Shown piece by piece: positions 1 through 11,106 of a DNA stretch of 64,000 nt. Source of the stretch: Acanthosepion lycidas (lineage: Eukaryota; Mollusca; Cephalopoda; Sepiida; Sepiidae); the NCBI GenBank assembly GCA_963932145.1, contig OZ010605.1, positions 33,072,966 through 33,136,965 of the forward strand, given 5' to 3'. The notes below the pieces were generated by a model that was not told the DNA's origin, did no database searches, and saw only the letters and a list, made by a program, of their open reading frames with translations. Positions within the stretch are counted from its first letter, which is position 1. Each line of letters starts with the position of its first letter. Both the position numbers and the translations under genes were made by a program.

Positions 1-300
1 ACAGGTTAAAATCGTTTTGTGTCAGCCCCACTATGTCTTCCCAATATTGAGAGGAAAAGGTTCATTCGAGCCTTCAGTACCAACATTCATACTCTGACTT
101 CTATATTCAAAGTCCATTCAAAAAGAATCAAGAGTACAGTGAATAAGTTTAAAAAAGTGTTTAACAATATTTTACAATATTTTGATAGTATATCTGTCTT
201 CTTCAAGCTATGTCTAAAATATTGTTAAGTATTGTTAAACAGATTTTTTTCAAATGTGCTCTTCTTTAAGTGCGGCAAGAGTTACTTCAGTAATTGGTAA

Positions 301-303
<3 letters not shown>

Positions 304-341
<38 letters not shown>
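304..341. repeat. (TA)n microsatellite
   Basis: Uninterrupted TA dinucleotides directly upstream of the Penelope-like relic. The preceding 1-300 is AT-rich sequence in which I recognise nothing. Confidence 0.95.
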
Positions 342-342
<1 letters not shown>

Positions 343-394
343 CAGCTGTCATCCCCTTAAATTAAAAAAAAATTCTATTGTATACAGCTCATTT

Positions 395-1194
395 TTAAGG
401 ATCAAACGCATATGCTCAGACCATCTAGATTTTCTATAAAACATTAATAACTTAACAAAACAGTTCCTAAAATGTAAATACTCAATAAAAATAATAAAAG
501 AAGCACTAAATAAAACTATCCACAGAAATCGTAACACACTTCTCCCATACAAGAAAAGTAAAAACAACAATCGGATTCCCATGTTTTTTTAACCACAATC
601 AATATTCCCACACACTTACTCACAATTTAAAAAAAGGATTACAAGAACCTCCAGTTAGACAAAAAGATCAAAGACATTTTCGATAAACCACCCATAAATG
701 CAAAGAAACAATCACGTAACCTATCAGCTATCTTCACCTCTCCCAAATATCTAAACAATACAAACCAATCAGGAAATTACAAATGTAACAAACCTCGTTG
801 CTTAGTTACTTAATAATAGATAATGTATTTTCGGTACCCAACACCAATATCAAGATACACCCACCTCACCTCATCTGTGATAGCCATAACATAATCTACT
901 ATTTATTTTTGCACCATATGTCCTAATAGTGGATATATTGGTGAATCTGGAAATAATTTTAGAATTCGCTTCAACAATTATAAACAAACCATACGTCAAA
1001 ACAATCCTTATTCCCCCATAGCTGAACACTTTAATCAATCAGGGCACTCATTAGAAAACTGCAAATGTTTATTGATGGATTCTAATTTCAATTCCACATA
1101 CACACGCAGAAAAAAAGAAAAATTAAATACATATAAACTAGGGTTAAATAAAGACTTGGGTATTTTAAATCTTTATAAATATTTCAATAGTTAA
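395..1194 (+). mobile_element. Penelope-like retroelement relic, 3' part (RT C-terminus plus GIY-YIG)
   Basis: Conceptual translation from about 397 reads RIKRICSDHLDFL, then QFLKCKYSIKIIKEAL and RNTLLPYKK. This is the pattern seen at the C-terminal end of Penelope-like reverse transcriptases. After several stops and frame changes, a 94-codon open stretch at 910-1194 reads CTICPNSGYIGESGNNF..., then a GHSLENCKC segment, and ends in RRKKEKLNTYKLGLN. That is the layout of the GIY-YIG endonuclease domain these elements carry at their C-terminus. CDSHN just before 910 lies in a shifted frame, so the copy is dead. The class assignment rests on motif order, not on a search. Confidence 0.75.
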
Positions 1195-1458
1195 ACATTT
1201 TTTTAGATATAGTTAAAATTTTTATTTTATTTTATTTTTTTAAACAACATCTAAAATATTATTACAGTTAGATTTACGTTTGGAAGATTCGAACACAGTG
1301 GCGTTCCATATCACGTGACGTCCGCATCTCGCGACGGGCGCTACTTGTAAACAAACAGTTATTCCTTAAGAAAGATTGAGGTCAATCTGAAATATCAAAT
1401 ACATATATAAATAAATAAATACTTTCATAAAAAACATTATTATTTTTTTAATTTGCAA

Positions 1459-1460
<2 letters not shown>

Positions 1461-1507
<47 letters not shown>
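1461..1507. repeat. (TA)n microsatellite
   Basis: 47 bp of pure TA. Confidence 0.95.
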
Positions 1508-1511
<4 letters not shown>

Positions 1512-1832
1512 TAAAGTCGAAGTGGCATTTACATCTAACTCGTTCAACAGTTAAACAATCCATTAGCACGCTTAAATTCATGTCGTTGGGGCAGCAGAAA
1601 AAAAAAAGACAGAGGGAAGCCACATCACTTCGGGGAGAATAAAATATATAAATATTGATGTTGCCGCTGTTGTTGCTGATGATGACTATGACGATGACCA
1701 TGATGATGATGTAGATGATGTATCAGAATTTAAGCAAACACAATCCATGTGTTTACTATGTTTCCTTAACCTATGGCTCAGGTAATGATCAGTTAAGGGA
1801 TTATACTAAAAAAAACGATTATGATTTTTTAG

Positions 1833-1879
<47 letters not shown>
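1833..1879 (+). repeat. (AAT)n microsatellite
   Basis: About 15 trinucleotides. Read in frame it gives a polyasparagine run, but the surrounding frame has no other protein-like feature. Confidence 0.95.
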
Positions 1880-1881
<2 letters not shown>

Positions 1882-2393
1882 ATATATTAAAAGTGAGAAA
1901 ATAAAAAATGTAACCTTATCGCTCAGCACCGAAAAAGCGGTTATTCTTTGTTAAATAAAACAAAATATTTGACCTTACTTTCCTTAGGGAAAATGTGACT
2001 CCATTTTTTTCGAGTAGCGAGTGAAACGCACAGCAGAAAAAGAGAAATATGGCGGGAAATGAAGTCTTCGTACAAATCAAGGGAAAAATTTTGTCAGATG
2101 GCTAATTTCTTTTTTTATCTACCCATCCTTGCAGGATTATCTTCCAAAATGTTCTCTTCTATCAGGTGATTTTTTCACAAGAAATACTTTTTCACCTGAT
2201 ACGATTTTTACTTCAGTAGCGTATATGGTTATCCCAATGTTTATCCCAACGGACCCAAGAACTCTGAGCGAGAGTATATATAAATATTACGTTTTTCTTT
2301 CTATTTTGGTTATCAGAAGATTATGGAATATAAAAGCAACTCTTGTGACGGCTAACAACGTTTTCTTTCCCTTTCTTTACATCCTGTCCCTTG

Positions 2394-2450
2394 CACACAC
2401 ACACACACACACACACACGTGTGTGTGTGTTGGCGTGCGTGCGTGTGTGC
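2394..2450. repeat. Inverted CA/GT microsatellite
   Basis: (CA)n turns into (GT)n at 2418/2419 with no spacer, so the two halves are self-complementary. The right half continues as TGCG-interrupted GT to about 2450. Confidence 0.9.
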
Positions 2451-2596
2451 AAGAATCAATCGAAGTAAATCAATATTTGATTAAATATTTAATTATGAAA
2501 AATACTTAGAAATAGTGTTCGACATATGTATCACAACGGCTTGGCAATATATTAAATGATTGTCAACGGATCTATATAAAGATTGTCACGTTCTCC

Positions 2597-2921
2597 CTCG
2601 TGTTCTGGGTATGACGATAAACTGCATCCAGCAGCAAGGCTTCTGATGGAGAGGTCTAGAGAAGCATGGGACGACCTCTTAATTGCTGTTGTTCCCAGTT
2701 CACTCTGACCCAGGTTGGTAGCACCAATTAGGGTCCAAATACGGGCAAATAGTTAACCCACAGACTGCGGTTAATACACGATGAAAGTATAATCATTTTT
2801 ATGGTAAAATCACCAGCAATACATTTTCATAGTAAAAACAATTACCAACAACAAATTTTTTTCCAGCATTAAATGACCCATCATGAGTTGATGTGTCGCT
2901 AAACAAACATCTACCTTCATA
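2597..2921 (+). mobile_element. SINE-like dispersed repeat R1, copy A
   Basis: Begins near GTTCTGGGTATGACGATAAA, runs through a middle rich in CCAGCAATACATTTT-type words, and ends in GCATTAAATGACCC...GTTGATGTGTCGCTAAACAAAC. The same order of blocks recurs at 40975 (plus), 38950 (plus, expanded), 33765 (minus) and 3022-4340 (minus, interrupted). The (AAAC)n-like tail suggests a retroposed SINE. The 40975 copy has a clear pol III B-box-like GTTCGAGTCCC. Family name not known to me. Confidence 0.7.
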
Positions 2922-3290
2922 TTTTCTCATGTCTAATGAACCAATCATGTCAACGCGCTGACATGCATTTGTTTTTTGTTAGTAATACTCCGGGATTCTT
3001 TTGTTTTGGGCGGCGGGTATTTTTGTTTTGTTTAACGGCATATTAACCTTAATCGGTTATTTAATGCCGACATTTAAATATTCTGTACGCAATTTTATTT
3101 ATTTTTGGATAATAATAGTTTTAGTTATATAAGTCTTACTAATTAACCCATAGCTGGGGTTCAGAAGAGGTGGATTCGTACTTTTCCCAAGGGTATTTAC
3201 CCGGCTGCAATTGGAACTCGACTCTTTTTTTCAAAAAATGTATTGCTGGTAATACATTTTCCTTACAGAAATGTATTGCTTATAATTTTA

Positions 3291-4145
3291 CGAGGGTCAT
3301 TCAATAAATAAGGTGAATTTTTCGGTATAAGGACTTCTAATACAGACAGAAGCTTACTTTTTTAATTTTTTTTTTTTGTTTTACTTCTTTTTTACATGGA
3401 TTTAATTTCTTTTGCAGATTAAAAAAAAAAATTGAGAGTTTTGGCGATTAACAAAGATGGCCGACCAAGAAGCATGCTCCAGGATTGAACAGTGGTCAGT
3501 TATCAAGTTTTTGGTTGCTGAAGGTTGCAAACCAGTTGAAATTCATAGGAGAATGTCAGCTGTGTATGGTGCCACATGTTTCAACCAAAAAAATGTCTAC
3601 AAGTGGGCTAAATTGTTTAAAGAAGGACGGAGCAGTGTTGAGGATGAAGACAGGCCTGGGAGGCCTACAGAAGTGAGGTCTCCTGAGGTGATCGAATCAG
3701 TCAATGACCTTATACAGTCTGACAGAAGAACTTCTGTGAACTGCTGAGGCAGGTCAAGAAAGACGTAAAGAACAAACGCAGGCGTTATCAGTCAGCAGCC
3801 TAAACGATGCAGACCATCAACGAGCTGGGCTGGGAACTGCTTCTTCATTCCCCTTACAGCCCAGACCATGCCCCTTCAGACTTTCACCTGTTTGGTCCCT
3901 TGAAAGCGTTCACGTGAGGCACGAATTTTAAAAGTGACGATGAAGTCAAAAGTGTTGTGAGCGACTGGCTGAGACATCAGTCCAAAGATTTTTACGCTGA
4001 TAGAATACGGAAGCTTGTGCACAGATGGGAAAAGTGTGTGACAGTGCTGGGAGACTACGTTGAAAAATAAATAAAAAGGTAAGCTTCTATCTGTATTAGA
4101 AGTCCTTATACCGAAAAATTCACCTTATCTATTGAATGACCGTCG
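3291..4145 (+). mobile_element. Internally deleted mariner transposon with intact inverted ends
   Basis: Terminal inverted repeats of about 60 bp: the left end starts CGAGGGTCATTCAATAAATA and the right end is its near-exact complement ending at 4145. They are flanked by TA on both sides (3289-3290 and 4146-4147), the expected Tc1/mariner target duplication. The 855-bp length is below the roughly 1.3 kb usual for an autonomous mariner; the missing part is internal to the transposase. Confidence 0.92.
3457..4069 (+). pseudogene. Mariner transposase, SETMAR-type, deleted and stop-interrupted
   Basis: The ATG at 3457 opens 96 codons beginning MADQEACSRIEQWSVIKFL. They contain the mariner N-terminal helix-turn-helix region (CKPVEIHRRM..., NQKNVYKWAKLFKEGR) and the DEDRPGRPTEV linker typical of the family. 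The frame stops at 3745. About 200 codons are then missing and a different frame resumes with LLRQVKKDVKNKRRRYQS. It carries the last catalytic aspartate block HSPYSPDHAPSDFHLFGPLK and ends near GDYVEK at 4069, with in-frame stops at about 3800 and 3916. The region that should hold the first two catalytic aspartates is lost, so no active enzyme is possible. In families like this a full transposase cuts and pastes DNA at TA sites. Confidence 0.92.
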
Positions 4146-4399
4146 TATAACTATGAAAATATATTGCAGGTATTTTTACTATAAATTGTTTTATACTTTC
4201 ATACTGTTTTGACCCCAATTTGGGAGTTAACTATTTGCCTATAGCTGGGATCCTAACAGGTCAGGGAGGACCTGAAAACAACAACATAATTGCTCTTGTT
4301 CTCAGGTCCACCTTGGTTCACGTTTCTCAAAACCTTACGATCAGAGGTTATGTTGCCGGAGGTAGTCAATCGTGATTCACAGGATGGTATTCTATTGAG

Positions 4400-5230
4400 A
4401 AGCATTGAACTGTAAATTATTGCTGCAATGGAAATTTGTGTAATTCCTCCATATTTTTTTACCAATTCACGATCTCCTTTCTTTGGGAAAAAAGTAGCAT
4501 GCATCTTTCTCTCCACCTTTCTCTTTACTTCTACGCCATTTAAACCGTCTCTACTAATTTCAGGTAAGTATTATTGCGTAGAACATTCCTTTAATTTTCG
4601 TTTAATATTGTTATGTGGGCTATTTCTTTAATATTAATTTAATATTTAGTAACTTAACAGGTAAAGCTCGAACACGTTAGCATCGTCTGACGTTGAAAGT
4701 GTTAAAGTCCAGAATATTTTTGTTCATTTCTTTATTTCTTAATACTTAAATATTCAGATATAAATTTCCCTCCAAATTTAAGCCTACACGAGAGCTAAAT
4801 ATGAACTTTATTCTCGCTACGTGTGTTGCCATATACCGGAGTATGACCGGAAGTAATTCATATCTCTGGTCCAAACAAAGAAAGTGTTTGAATCGCTAAC
4901 CAAACACTGAATTTCTTTTTAGAAAAATATGCAAAATGCAATAAAGCACATTTTAATCAGCTTAATGTCTGTCCATGTGAAACGTCGACGGATAGAAACC
5001 GGGGTATAATATTAAACTTGCGTCAAATTTTGGTAAAATTTTGCTGCGAATTATATACAGGCTTTTTCTAATAAAGTTCAATAGAGGTGCGTATTATGCA
5101 CGAATAATTATATTATTCACAAGTAATTACGCTATTATTGGTATTAGTGACATGCTCACAGCGAATATATCAGATGGAATGATAGTAAATCCAAAAAAAC
5201 AAAATACTCTGTAGCACTGGTGTCGACTAC
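4400..5230. other. AT-rich stretch without recognisable features
   Basis: Short open frames (67-87 codons) overlap on both strands with no domain I recognise. Sequence is AT-rich and contains no obvious tandem repeat. Confidence 0.5.
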
Positions 5231-5234
5231 ACTG

Positions 5235-5515
5235 ACGTCAAAGTCCCATCATTTTACAGTTGAAATAGCTAGATGTAACCGCAAGTTCTATGCTAACTGT
5301 TTCTTCTATCGCATTTCTTGCCTTCCGGTCTAATCCCGTAAATAAAATAAAGGGTTCAGTTCAGGATTACCCGTATATTACCCAGATTAATATACACCCG
5401 AGGATGGTTGAAAGCCACAACGGCCGAAAAGCTGTGATAAAAACAACAAATAAGGACAATAATCCGAATACAAATAGCGTAAACAATGATAATATCTCAA
5501 CCTAAAACCTGTTAA
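5235..5515 (+). mobile_element. LINE family B C-terminal fragment fused to a hammerhead-like tail, copy 1
   Basis: Translation near 5245 gives SHHFTVEIARCNRKFYANCFF, the C-terminal motif of LINE family B in this window. It then changes to TAATCCCGTAAATAAAATAA and GGGTTCAG... leading into a GATGGTTGAAAGCC...GGCCGAAAAG block at about 5402-5440 and the phrase GACAATAATCCGAATAC. The same fusion occurs at 6729-6998 with the same junction, so it was copied as a unit. Confidence 0.6.
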
Positions 5516-5519
5516 AACT

Positions 5520-6540
5520 AGTTTCCCGCCAATTTCACATTTAGTCTTTTGAGAATGGTTTATTTGTTTCCACTTATTACAAATATGACTTTAAAGTTGT
5601 TTCTTCCGCTCTCGAGCGAAGTCCTGTTATTTTCTTATTTGTTTGTTGGACGAAACCCTGTTATTTTTTCATATCTAGCGCTTAATTTATTCTTCACATT
5701 TTCTGGTGAAATAGCAATATCTACAAATTGCCAGATTCTTTCTTTTTGTTCCCTATTGACGGAATAGACCATCTAGATCAAAATATCCCAGAGTATCTTA
5801 TCTTTATTCTGTAGCGATTACTAAATTTTATATTCGTAACACTTGTTTATATGTATTAACCGACAATGTTTGGGCAATTCTGAAGGTATGGCTATTCCTA
5901 CACATTCGTGTACGCTATCATTAATAATTAAAAATGTAATGTTTTCGAATTGGGTTAATTCAAGCAAGATGGTGATAATGCCATCTCAGAAGAGAACAAA
6001 TATTTTGGTCAACATAAAGATCATTGCATATTAAAACTGCTGTTCAGTTCCTGATATATTTGAGATGCTATCCAAATATTTGGGAACGATTATCATCTAT
6101 CATTAACCAGAGTCTGATTGCCTGTTTGGAGGTACCGTAGATTCCGTTCAACCTAGATGTTTGGGTCATTTTCTTGCACATTGCTATTTTGATAGATTTA
6201 AATTTCAAATTATGAATAAAAACCATGCTTTATCCCCAGGACACTCATAAATTTATTTTCGCCATTTTTTTTTTTTAATTTTGTTATTCTATTTTTTGTC
6301 AGCGTGAAACTTTTTCATTAGATGTTGAGGTTACTTAATCGTCCTTACGCGACAAATTTTAACGTGGGAAACACTGAACTTTTGGGTGTATATTGCTGTA
6401 AAAGCTGTTCATTTCTTTTCCAATAAAGTTTCGAAGGAATTAGGTATCGAGACAAGGTCGTTAGAGGAACACCACGACTGTTAAAAATTGTTCACAGATT
6501 TAATTAGATTCTGAGTCATATGTAGATATGGAGTACTGTC
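5520..6540. other. AT-rich non-coding stretch
   Basis: Only short, unrelated open frames on both strands. No repeat family recognised. Confidence 0.5.
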
Positions 6541-6544
6541 TAAA

Positions 6545-7000
6545 ATTTCATGAGAAGATTCTGCAATATCATTAGTCCTGACATGGCATCTCGTCTTCAG
6601 TCACTTTCCCACCGCCGTAATCAAGGTTCCTTGTGCATTTTCCATAAATTATTTCATGGTAATTCTTCTGATGAACTTTCCTCTATGGTACCTAGTCTGT
6701 GTGAATTTAAGCGCAGTACTCGATTGGCGGAAAGGTCTCATCCTTTTACAATTGAAATGGCTAGATGTATCCGCAAGTTCTATGCTAACAGTTTCTTCTA
6801 TCGCATTTCGTGCTTTTCAGTCTAATCCCGTAGATAAAATAAAGGGCTCAGTTCAGGATTACCCGTATATTACCCAGATAAATAAACACCTGAGGAAGGT
6901 TGAAGGATACAACGTAAACGCCTGTGATAGAAACAACAAAGATGAGGACAATAATCCGAATATAAATAGTGTAAGCAATGATAACATCTCAACCTGGAAA
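6545..7000 (+). mobile_element. LINE family B C-terminal fragment fused to hammerhead-like tail, copy 2
   Basis: A 91-codon open stretch reads ...SRLQSLSHRRNQGSLCIFHK, FHGNSSDELSSMVPSL and RSHPFTIEMARCIRKFYAN. This is the end of a non-LTR retrotransposon ORF2 as repeated many times in this window. The retrotransposon portion stops at about 6822 and joins the same AT-rich/CTGAGGAAGG...tail as the copy at 5.2 kb. Divergence between the two copies is modest, indicating duplication of an already chimeric unit. Confidence 0.7.
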
Positions 7001-7024
7001 TTCAGACAGAAATCAGCAAGACAG

Positions 7025-8140
7025 TAGTCAATGAAAAAGTGTATGAGAATTAGTTAAGAGAATGGATATAAGGCAAGGATGTATCTTCTCACCGGACTTA
7101 TTCCACCTATAGAGTGAGGCGGTTTTGAGAAAACTAGAAGTCCTATCAGGATTCATTATTGGCGACCACAATCTTAACAACATAAGACATGCAGATGACA
7201 CAGTGTTGGTAACAGACACCGAAAGAAAGATACAAAAACACCTACAGAAATTAGTGAAGGAAAGCGAGAAGAAAAGACTGAGCATCAACTTCAAGATGCA
7301 TTATTGTTAGCCAAAGGATTGGCCCAAAAGTGCAAATTGCATATCGGAGATACAAACATCAAACAAGTGCATGAATGTAAATATCAAGGAAGTGTTTTAG
7401 CAGACAAAGGAAAGTGGGATACTGTAATCTGAAGGCGTATTGGGTTAGCCAGGGAAGTATACCAACGGGACATATTGATGGTAGTGAAGAAAAACGAGAA
7501 GAAAGGATTAAATATTAACTGCTCAAGAAGACAGAATGCATGGTTGTTAGCCAAAGGATAGACCCAAAGTGCGAATTGTAAGCGGAGATACCAAAAATCA
7601 AACAAGTGCGGAAATTTAAATATCTGGGAAGTGTGGTACTGTAATCGGAAGGCGTAATGGGTTAGCCAGGGAAGTATACCAAAAGCTAAGCAGAGTACTA
7701 AGAAATAGGAAAAAATCACAAGAAACAATGAAAAGAGTAATGAATTGCTATGTAATATATATCCTTCTGTATGGTAGTGAGTGCTGGACAATCCTTTCAA
7801 AAGATGAAGAGGAGACTTTAAGCAATAGAAAAGTTTTAGAGAATTTTCTCTAAAACTTCGTCGTTACTCACGTCATCGGTCCATGGTATCACCAACATCT
7901 TTCTATAGAACGAAAAAGGAAACATATTTAACATTAGATGACGTTTCTGGTGCACATAATGAGGAAGGAGAGCTTGGAAAATATGATACTCACGGGACAT
8001 ATATAAGGCAAGAGGGACCGAGGAAAACAACGCATAACATACTTAGAGAGCTTGAATAAATGAAGGGCAGTACAGGTATTAGGAGAAATAAAGAAAAAGT
8101 TTATTAAGAGGTATAAGGAGATGAAGATTTCGTACATTTA
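7025..8140 (+). mobile_element. LINE family A relic with reverse transcriptase YADD-box
   Basis: Frames at 7065-7310 read IRQGCIFSPDLFHL, GDHNLNNIRHADDTVLVTDT and HLQKLVKESEKKRLSINF. The HADD is the degenerate form of the catalytic Y/FADD of reverse transcriptase. Later frames match the family C-terminal region (SGECWT-like words near 7775, RKTTHNILRELE near 8030). A segment of about 170 bp (GAGAAGAAAAGACTGA..., GCCAAAGGAT..., CCCAAAGTGC) is present twice (about 7260-7430 and 7490-7660), an internal duplication. Many stops; non-functional. The element would copy itself through RNA by target-primed reverse transcription. Confidence 0.8.
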
Positions 8141-8149
8141 AGTTTATTG

Positions 8150-8900
8150 TTTAATAGCTTAAAAGCTAGCTCCTGTGGATGGCTAACTGGTCCTCCGGCC
8201 GAAAACTAAAGGGCCCTCTAGTCAAGCTTAGTAAACAGCAATGAAAATTTGGAAGAAATAACTTTGCTCAATTCACTCTATGCAACTTCAAAACCTCACT
8301 TTAGCTCTAATTCGAGCAATAAGTTCAATTCCGTCCAAAAGACCGATAAGGACCGAAATTCCCATTTGGGACGGAATTCCACTTCAGGCCGAAAATTGAG
8401 TTCTTCAAATCACAAACTCCATGGAATTTCAATTGAGTTAAGTTCTTTAAATCACAAACTGCTGAACTTCAAAACTTCACGTCATGAAATCTCTCACTTT
8501 AACTCTTATTAATTGGCATTTTAAAGAAATAAAATTGATTTCCTCAATTCATAAAGGTTTAGAGATATTTTAAATTGAATTTAAAACAATTTTTTTTTTA
8601 AATTTACAAAGATTTTGTGTTACCTTAAAGTCAATATAAATGATAAACTTTCAAAATCACAATTTTTTTCAGGAATTTTAAAATTTCATTTTTTAACATT
8701 TCCCTCCTCGCCTGGACACAAATCTCAATGCTGAGTGTTCAAGCACCAGATAAAGGACATATTTTCAATTCAGGGATCATCCTGATTTCAAAAAGGTATA
8801 ATATGTCTATGTAGGTGTGGCCCCGAGTTAGAGCGGTTTCAAATATACGGACGGACTGACAGAAGCAATCGTTTCTTTATTTAGATTGCAATTTTAGAAT
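8150..8900. other. Unassigned stretch, possible old SINE remnant
   Basis: Contains CTCCTGTGGATGGCTAAC and GTCCTCCGGCCGAAAACT, which look repeat-like, then a short internal duplication of TTCTTCAAATCACAAACT at about 8400 and 8442. Nothing further recognised; the 87-codon frame at 8249 has no known motif. Confidence 0.3.
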
Positions 8901-8917
8901 TATCATAATGGAAATAA

Positions 8918-9845
8918 ATCCACCCCACCTCCTTTTTCTTTCTATTCTTATTTATTTCTATCTCTCTTTCCTTTCTTCTTTTTTCTTTTTTTTCTTTTTT
9001 TCCTTTTTCTTCCATCATCCTATCCTATTTGTTTCTGTTTTCTTTCTTTTTTTTTCTCTTCTCGCTTCAATTCATTCAACTTTTTCTTATTTTTTTTTCT
9101 CTCGTTCCGTTTCTCATTTTACACTTTTCTCTTTTCCTTTTTTCTTTCTTTCCATTTGTATCTATTTCTTTTTCTCTTTTCCTTTTTCTCCTTTTCCTTC
9201 CACCCCACCTCCTTTTTCTTTCTATTCTTATTTATTTCTATCTCTCTTTCCTTTCTTCTTTTTTCTTTTTTTTTATTTTTTTCCTTTTTCTTCCATCATC
9301 CCATCCTATTTGTTTCTGTTTTCTTTCTTTTTTTTTCTTCTCTTCTCGCTTCAATTCATTCAACTTTTTCTTATTTTTTTTTCTCGTTCCGTTTCTCATT
9401 TTACACTTTTCTCTTTTCCTTTTTTCTTTCTTTCCATTTGTATCTATTTCTTTTTCTCTTTTCCTTTTTCTCCTTTTCCTTCCACCCCACCTCCTTTTTC
9501 TTTCTATTCTTATTTATTTCTATCTCTCTTTCCTTTCTTCTTTTTTCTTTTTTTTTATTTTTTTCCTTTTTCTTCCATCATCCCATCCTATTTGTTTCTG
9601 TTTTCTTTCTTTTTTTTTCTTCTCTTCTCGCTTCAATTCATTCAACTTTTTCTTATTTTTTTTTCTCGTTCCGTTTCTCATTTTACACTCTTCTCTTTTC
9701 CTTTTTTCTCTCTTTCCATTTGTATCTATTTCTTTTTCTCTTTTCCTTTTTCTCCTTTTCCTTCCACCCCCACCTCCTTTTTCTTTCTATTTCTTTCTCT
9801 TTACTAGAATTTGTTTATCTTCTAGTATTCTTTCCTTCTGTTTAG
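8918..9845 (+). repeat. 281-bp polypyrimidine tandem repeat, about 3.3 copies
   Basis: The phrase CCACCCCACCTCC recurs at 8920, 9200, 9482 and 9764, spacings of 280, 282 and 282 bp. The whole block is almost purely C and T on this strand. The three overlapping long open frames on the plus strand are a consequence of the composition (Phe, Ser, Leu only) and are not treated as genes. Confidence 0.9.
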
Positions 9846-9984
9846 TCACGATTTTCTTTCTTTTTTAGTTGATTGATAACTTGTTTTTTTTTCTTCTTCT
9901 TTTTATTCCCTTGGGAGGCTCATCGCTAGCGTCCCATAATTTCCGTAGTCTCCATGGTCACTATTCTAACTACCTAAGCTAACT

Positions 9985-10054
9985 GAACCTGACCCGACCT
10001 GACCCGACATGACATGATATGACATGATATGACCTGATATGACCTGACCTGATA
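9985..10054 (+). repeat. Degenerate pentamer minisatellite (TGACC/TGATA)
   Basis: Successive 5-bp words TGACC, CGACC, TGACA, TGATA run for about 70 bp. Confidence 0.8.
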
Positions 10055-10069
10055 TAGAATGATTCACTG

Positions 10070-10860
10070 GTGTTATTTCATTCCTTGGTGATGACCTCTA
10101 ACCAACCATTGTTGTTTGTATTAATCATACAACAAAGAACAAGATCACTAACAATAATATAAAAATAACAACCGACCAAAAGAAATGGGATCAGATAATA
10201 ATAAGCTTTTGCAAATCAAGGACATTAATTCAGTTCTGCAAATCTCACCAAGGCCTCATTCATCATGTCACGGATTACGGTCCAAGTCCAATCGCCCCAA
10301 GAACTAACCATCTTCCAGCAGACACGTGCAGGAAATATACAGCCCTTTCAAAAATCATTGCACAACCTTCACCTTGCAGATGATATGTGCGAGAATGGTG
10401 CTGAAAAATTCTCGCCTCGACCCACTTTCCAAAATCTGATCAAACTTGGCAGAATTTTGGGTGGGAATCCCTTCTTGATCGAACCGAGAAATTTCAGCAC
10501 CTCCCATATATAGTTAAACCTGCAGTTAGTTGATCAAACTCGTTGGGCTGAAGTGGCAAATAACGGAAAAGTAGTACTACATTAAACTCACCTAGTGAAT
10601 GATTACCCACAGACCCATTAATTGTTCAGTGTTCGTAACGCTTCAAGTGCTTCTCAGGAATAATGTTTGTCAGAAAATATTAAAGACGATTTTTCTCCTC
10701 CGAATATATTGCCTCTAATAACGTTTATGATTTTGATAAGTATGCACACCATTCTCTATTATTTAATGGTTAATATGCTCAGCAGGCTAGTTTCGATAAA
10801 ATTATAACGCAAATAATATTTAACCATAGACAACTTTATACAATAATGTTTTGTATATAG
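10070..10860. other. Unassigned stretch with one imperfect inverted repeat
   Basis: An 82-codon open frame at 10265-10513 has no motif I know. Inside it GGTGCTGAAAAATTCTCG (10397-10414) is nearly the reverse complement of CGAGAAATTTCAGCACC (10485-10501). I see no other feature. Confidence 0.4.
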
Positions 10861-10877
10861 TTGGATTGGAAATGTGT

Positions 10878-11060
10878 TCATCACTACGGCGATATTTCCA
10901 TTATTTACATTATTCGGACTATTGTCCTCATCTTTGTCGCCATATTTATCACAACGTTTCGGCCGATGTACGCTCCGGCCTTCTTCAGGTGGTTGGAATG
11001 TCGGACTGAACCCTTTATTTCGCTCACTGCGGTAGACTGTTCTAGTTCCACGTGCCATGT
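10878..11060 (-). mobile_element. Hammerhead-like repeat family (GGCCG stem), minus copy
   Basis: On the minus strand: CACCTGAAGAA, GGCCG, a 10-nt spacer, CGGCC, GAAACGTTGT, followed by the phrase GACAATAGTCCGAATAAT. A plus-strand copy is at 37660-37785 and degenerate copies end the chimeric LINE fragments at 5.4 and 6.9 kb. The CUGANGA / paired stem / GAAA order resembles a hammerhead core, but no convincing stem I or cleavage site is visible. Confidence 0.45.
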
Positions 11061-11106
11061 TTGATGGATGTCAGTTATCAGTTATCTCCTAGTAATTTTC
11101 CCTCTG

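Larger units (their letters stand above)
1200..2590. other. AT-rich non-coding stretch with microsatellites
   Basis: Holds (TA)n at 1461-1507, an AAT/TAA run at 1833-1879 and an inverted CA/GT microsatellite at 2394-2450. The open frames here (111, 79 and 126 codons) run through these repeats and look fortuitous. No gene recognised. Confidence 0.6.
3022..4340 (-). mobile_element. R1 repeat, copy B, interrupted by a SINE fragment and a mariner
   Basis: The R1 3' end (reverse of GGCATTAAATAACCG...) is at 3022-3085. The R1 middle lies at 3230-3290 and continues at 4148-4340, where the reversed words TACTTTCAT and CATAGCTGGGAYCC appear. A minus-strand SINE fragment sits at about 3130-3230 and a complete-ended mariner at 3291-4145. 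R1 sequence resumes directly beyond the mariner's target duplication, so the mariner is the youngest layer. Confidence 0.6.

Noticed and set aside
19-228. 69-codon frame at the window start
   Set aside because: AT-rich, no motif, no supporting context.
8908-9868. Three overlapping 229-299-codon Phe/Ser/Leu-rich frames
   Set aside because: All three plus frames are open at once because the DNA is polypyrimidine; no start context or domain.
10265-10513. 82-codon frame as a small protein
   Set aside because: No recognisable motif, and an inverted repeat inside it suggests repeat-derived sequence.
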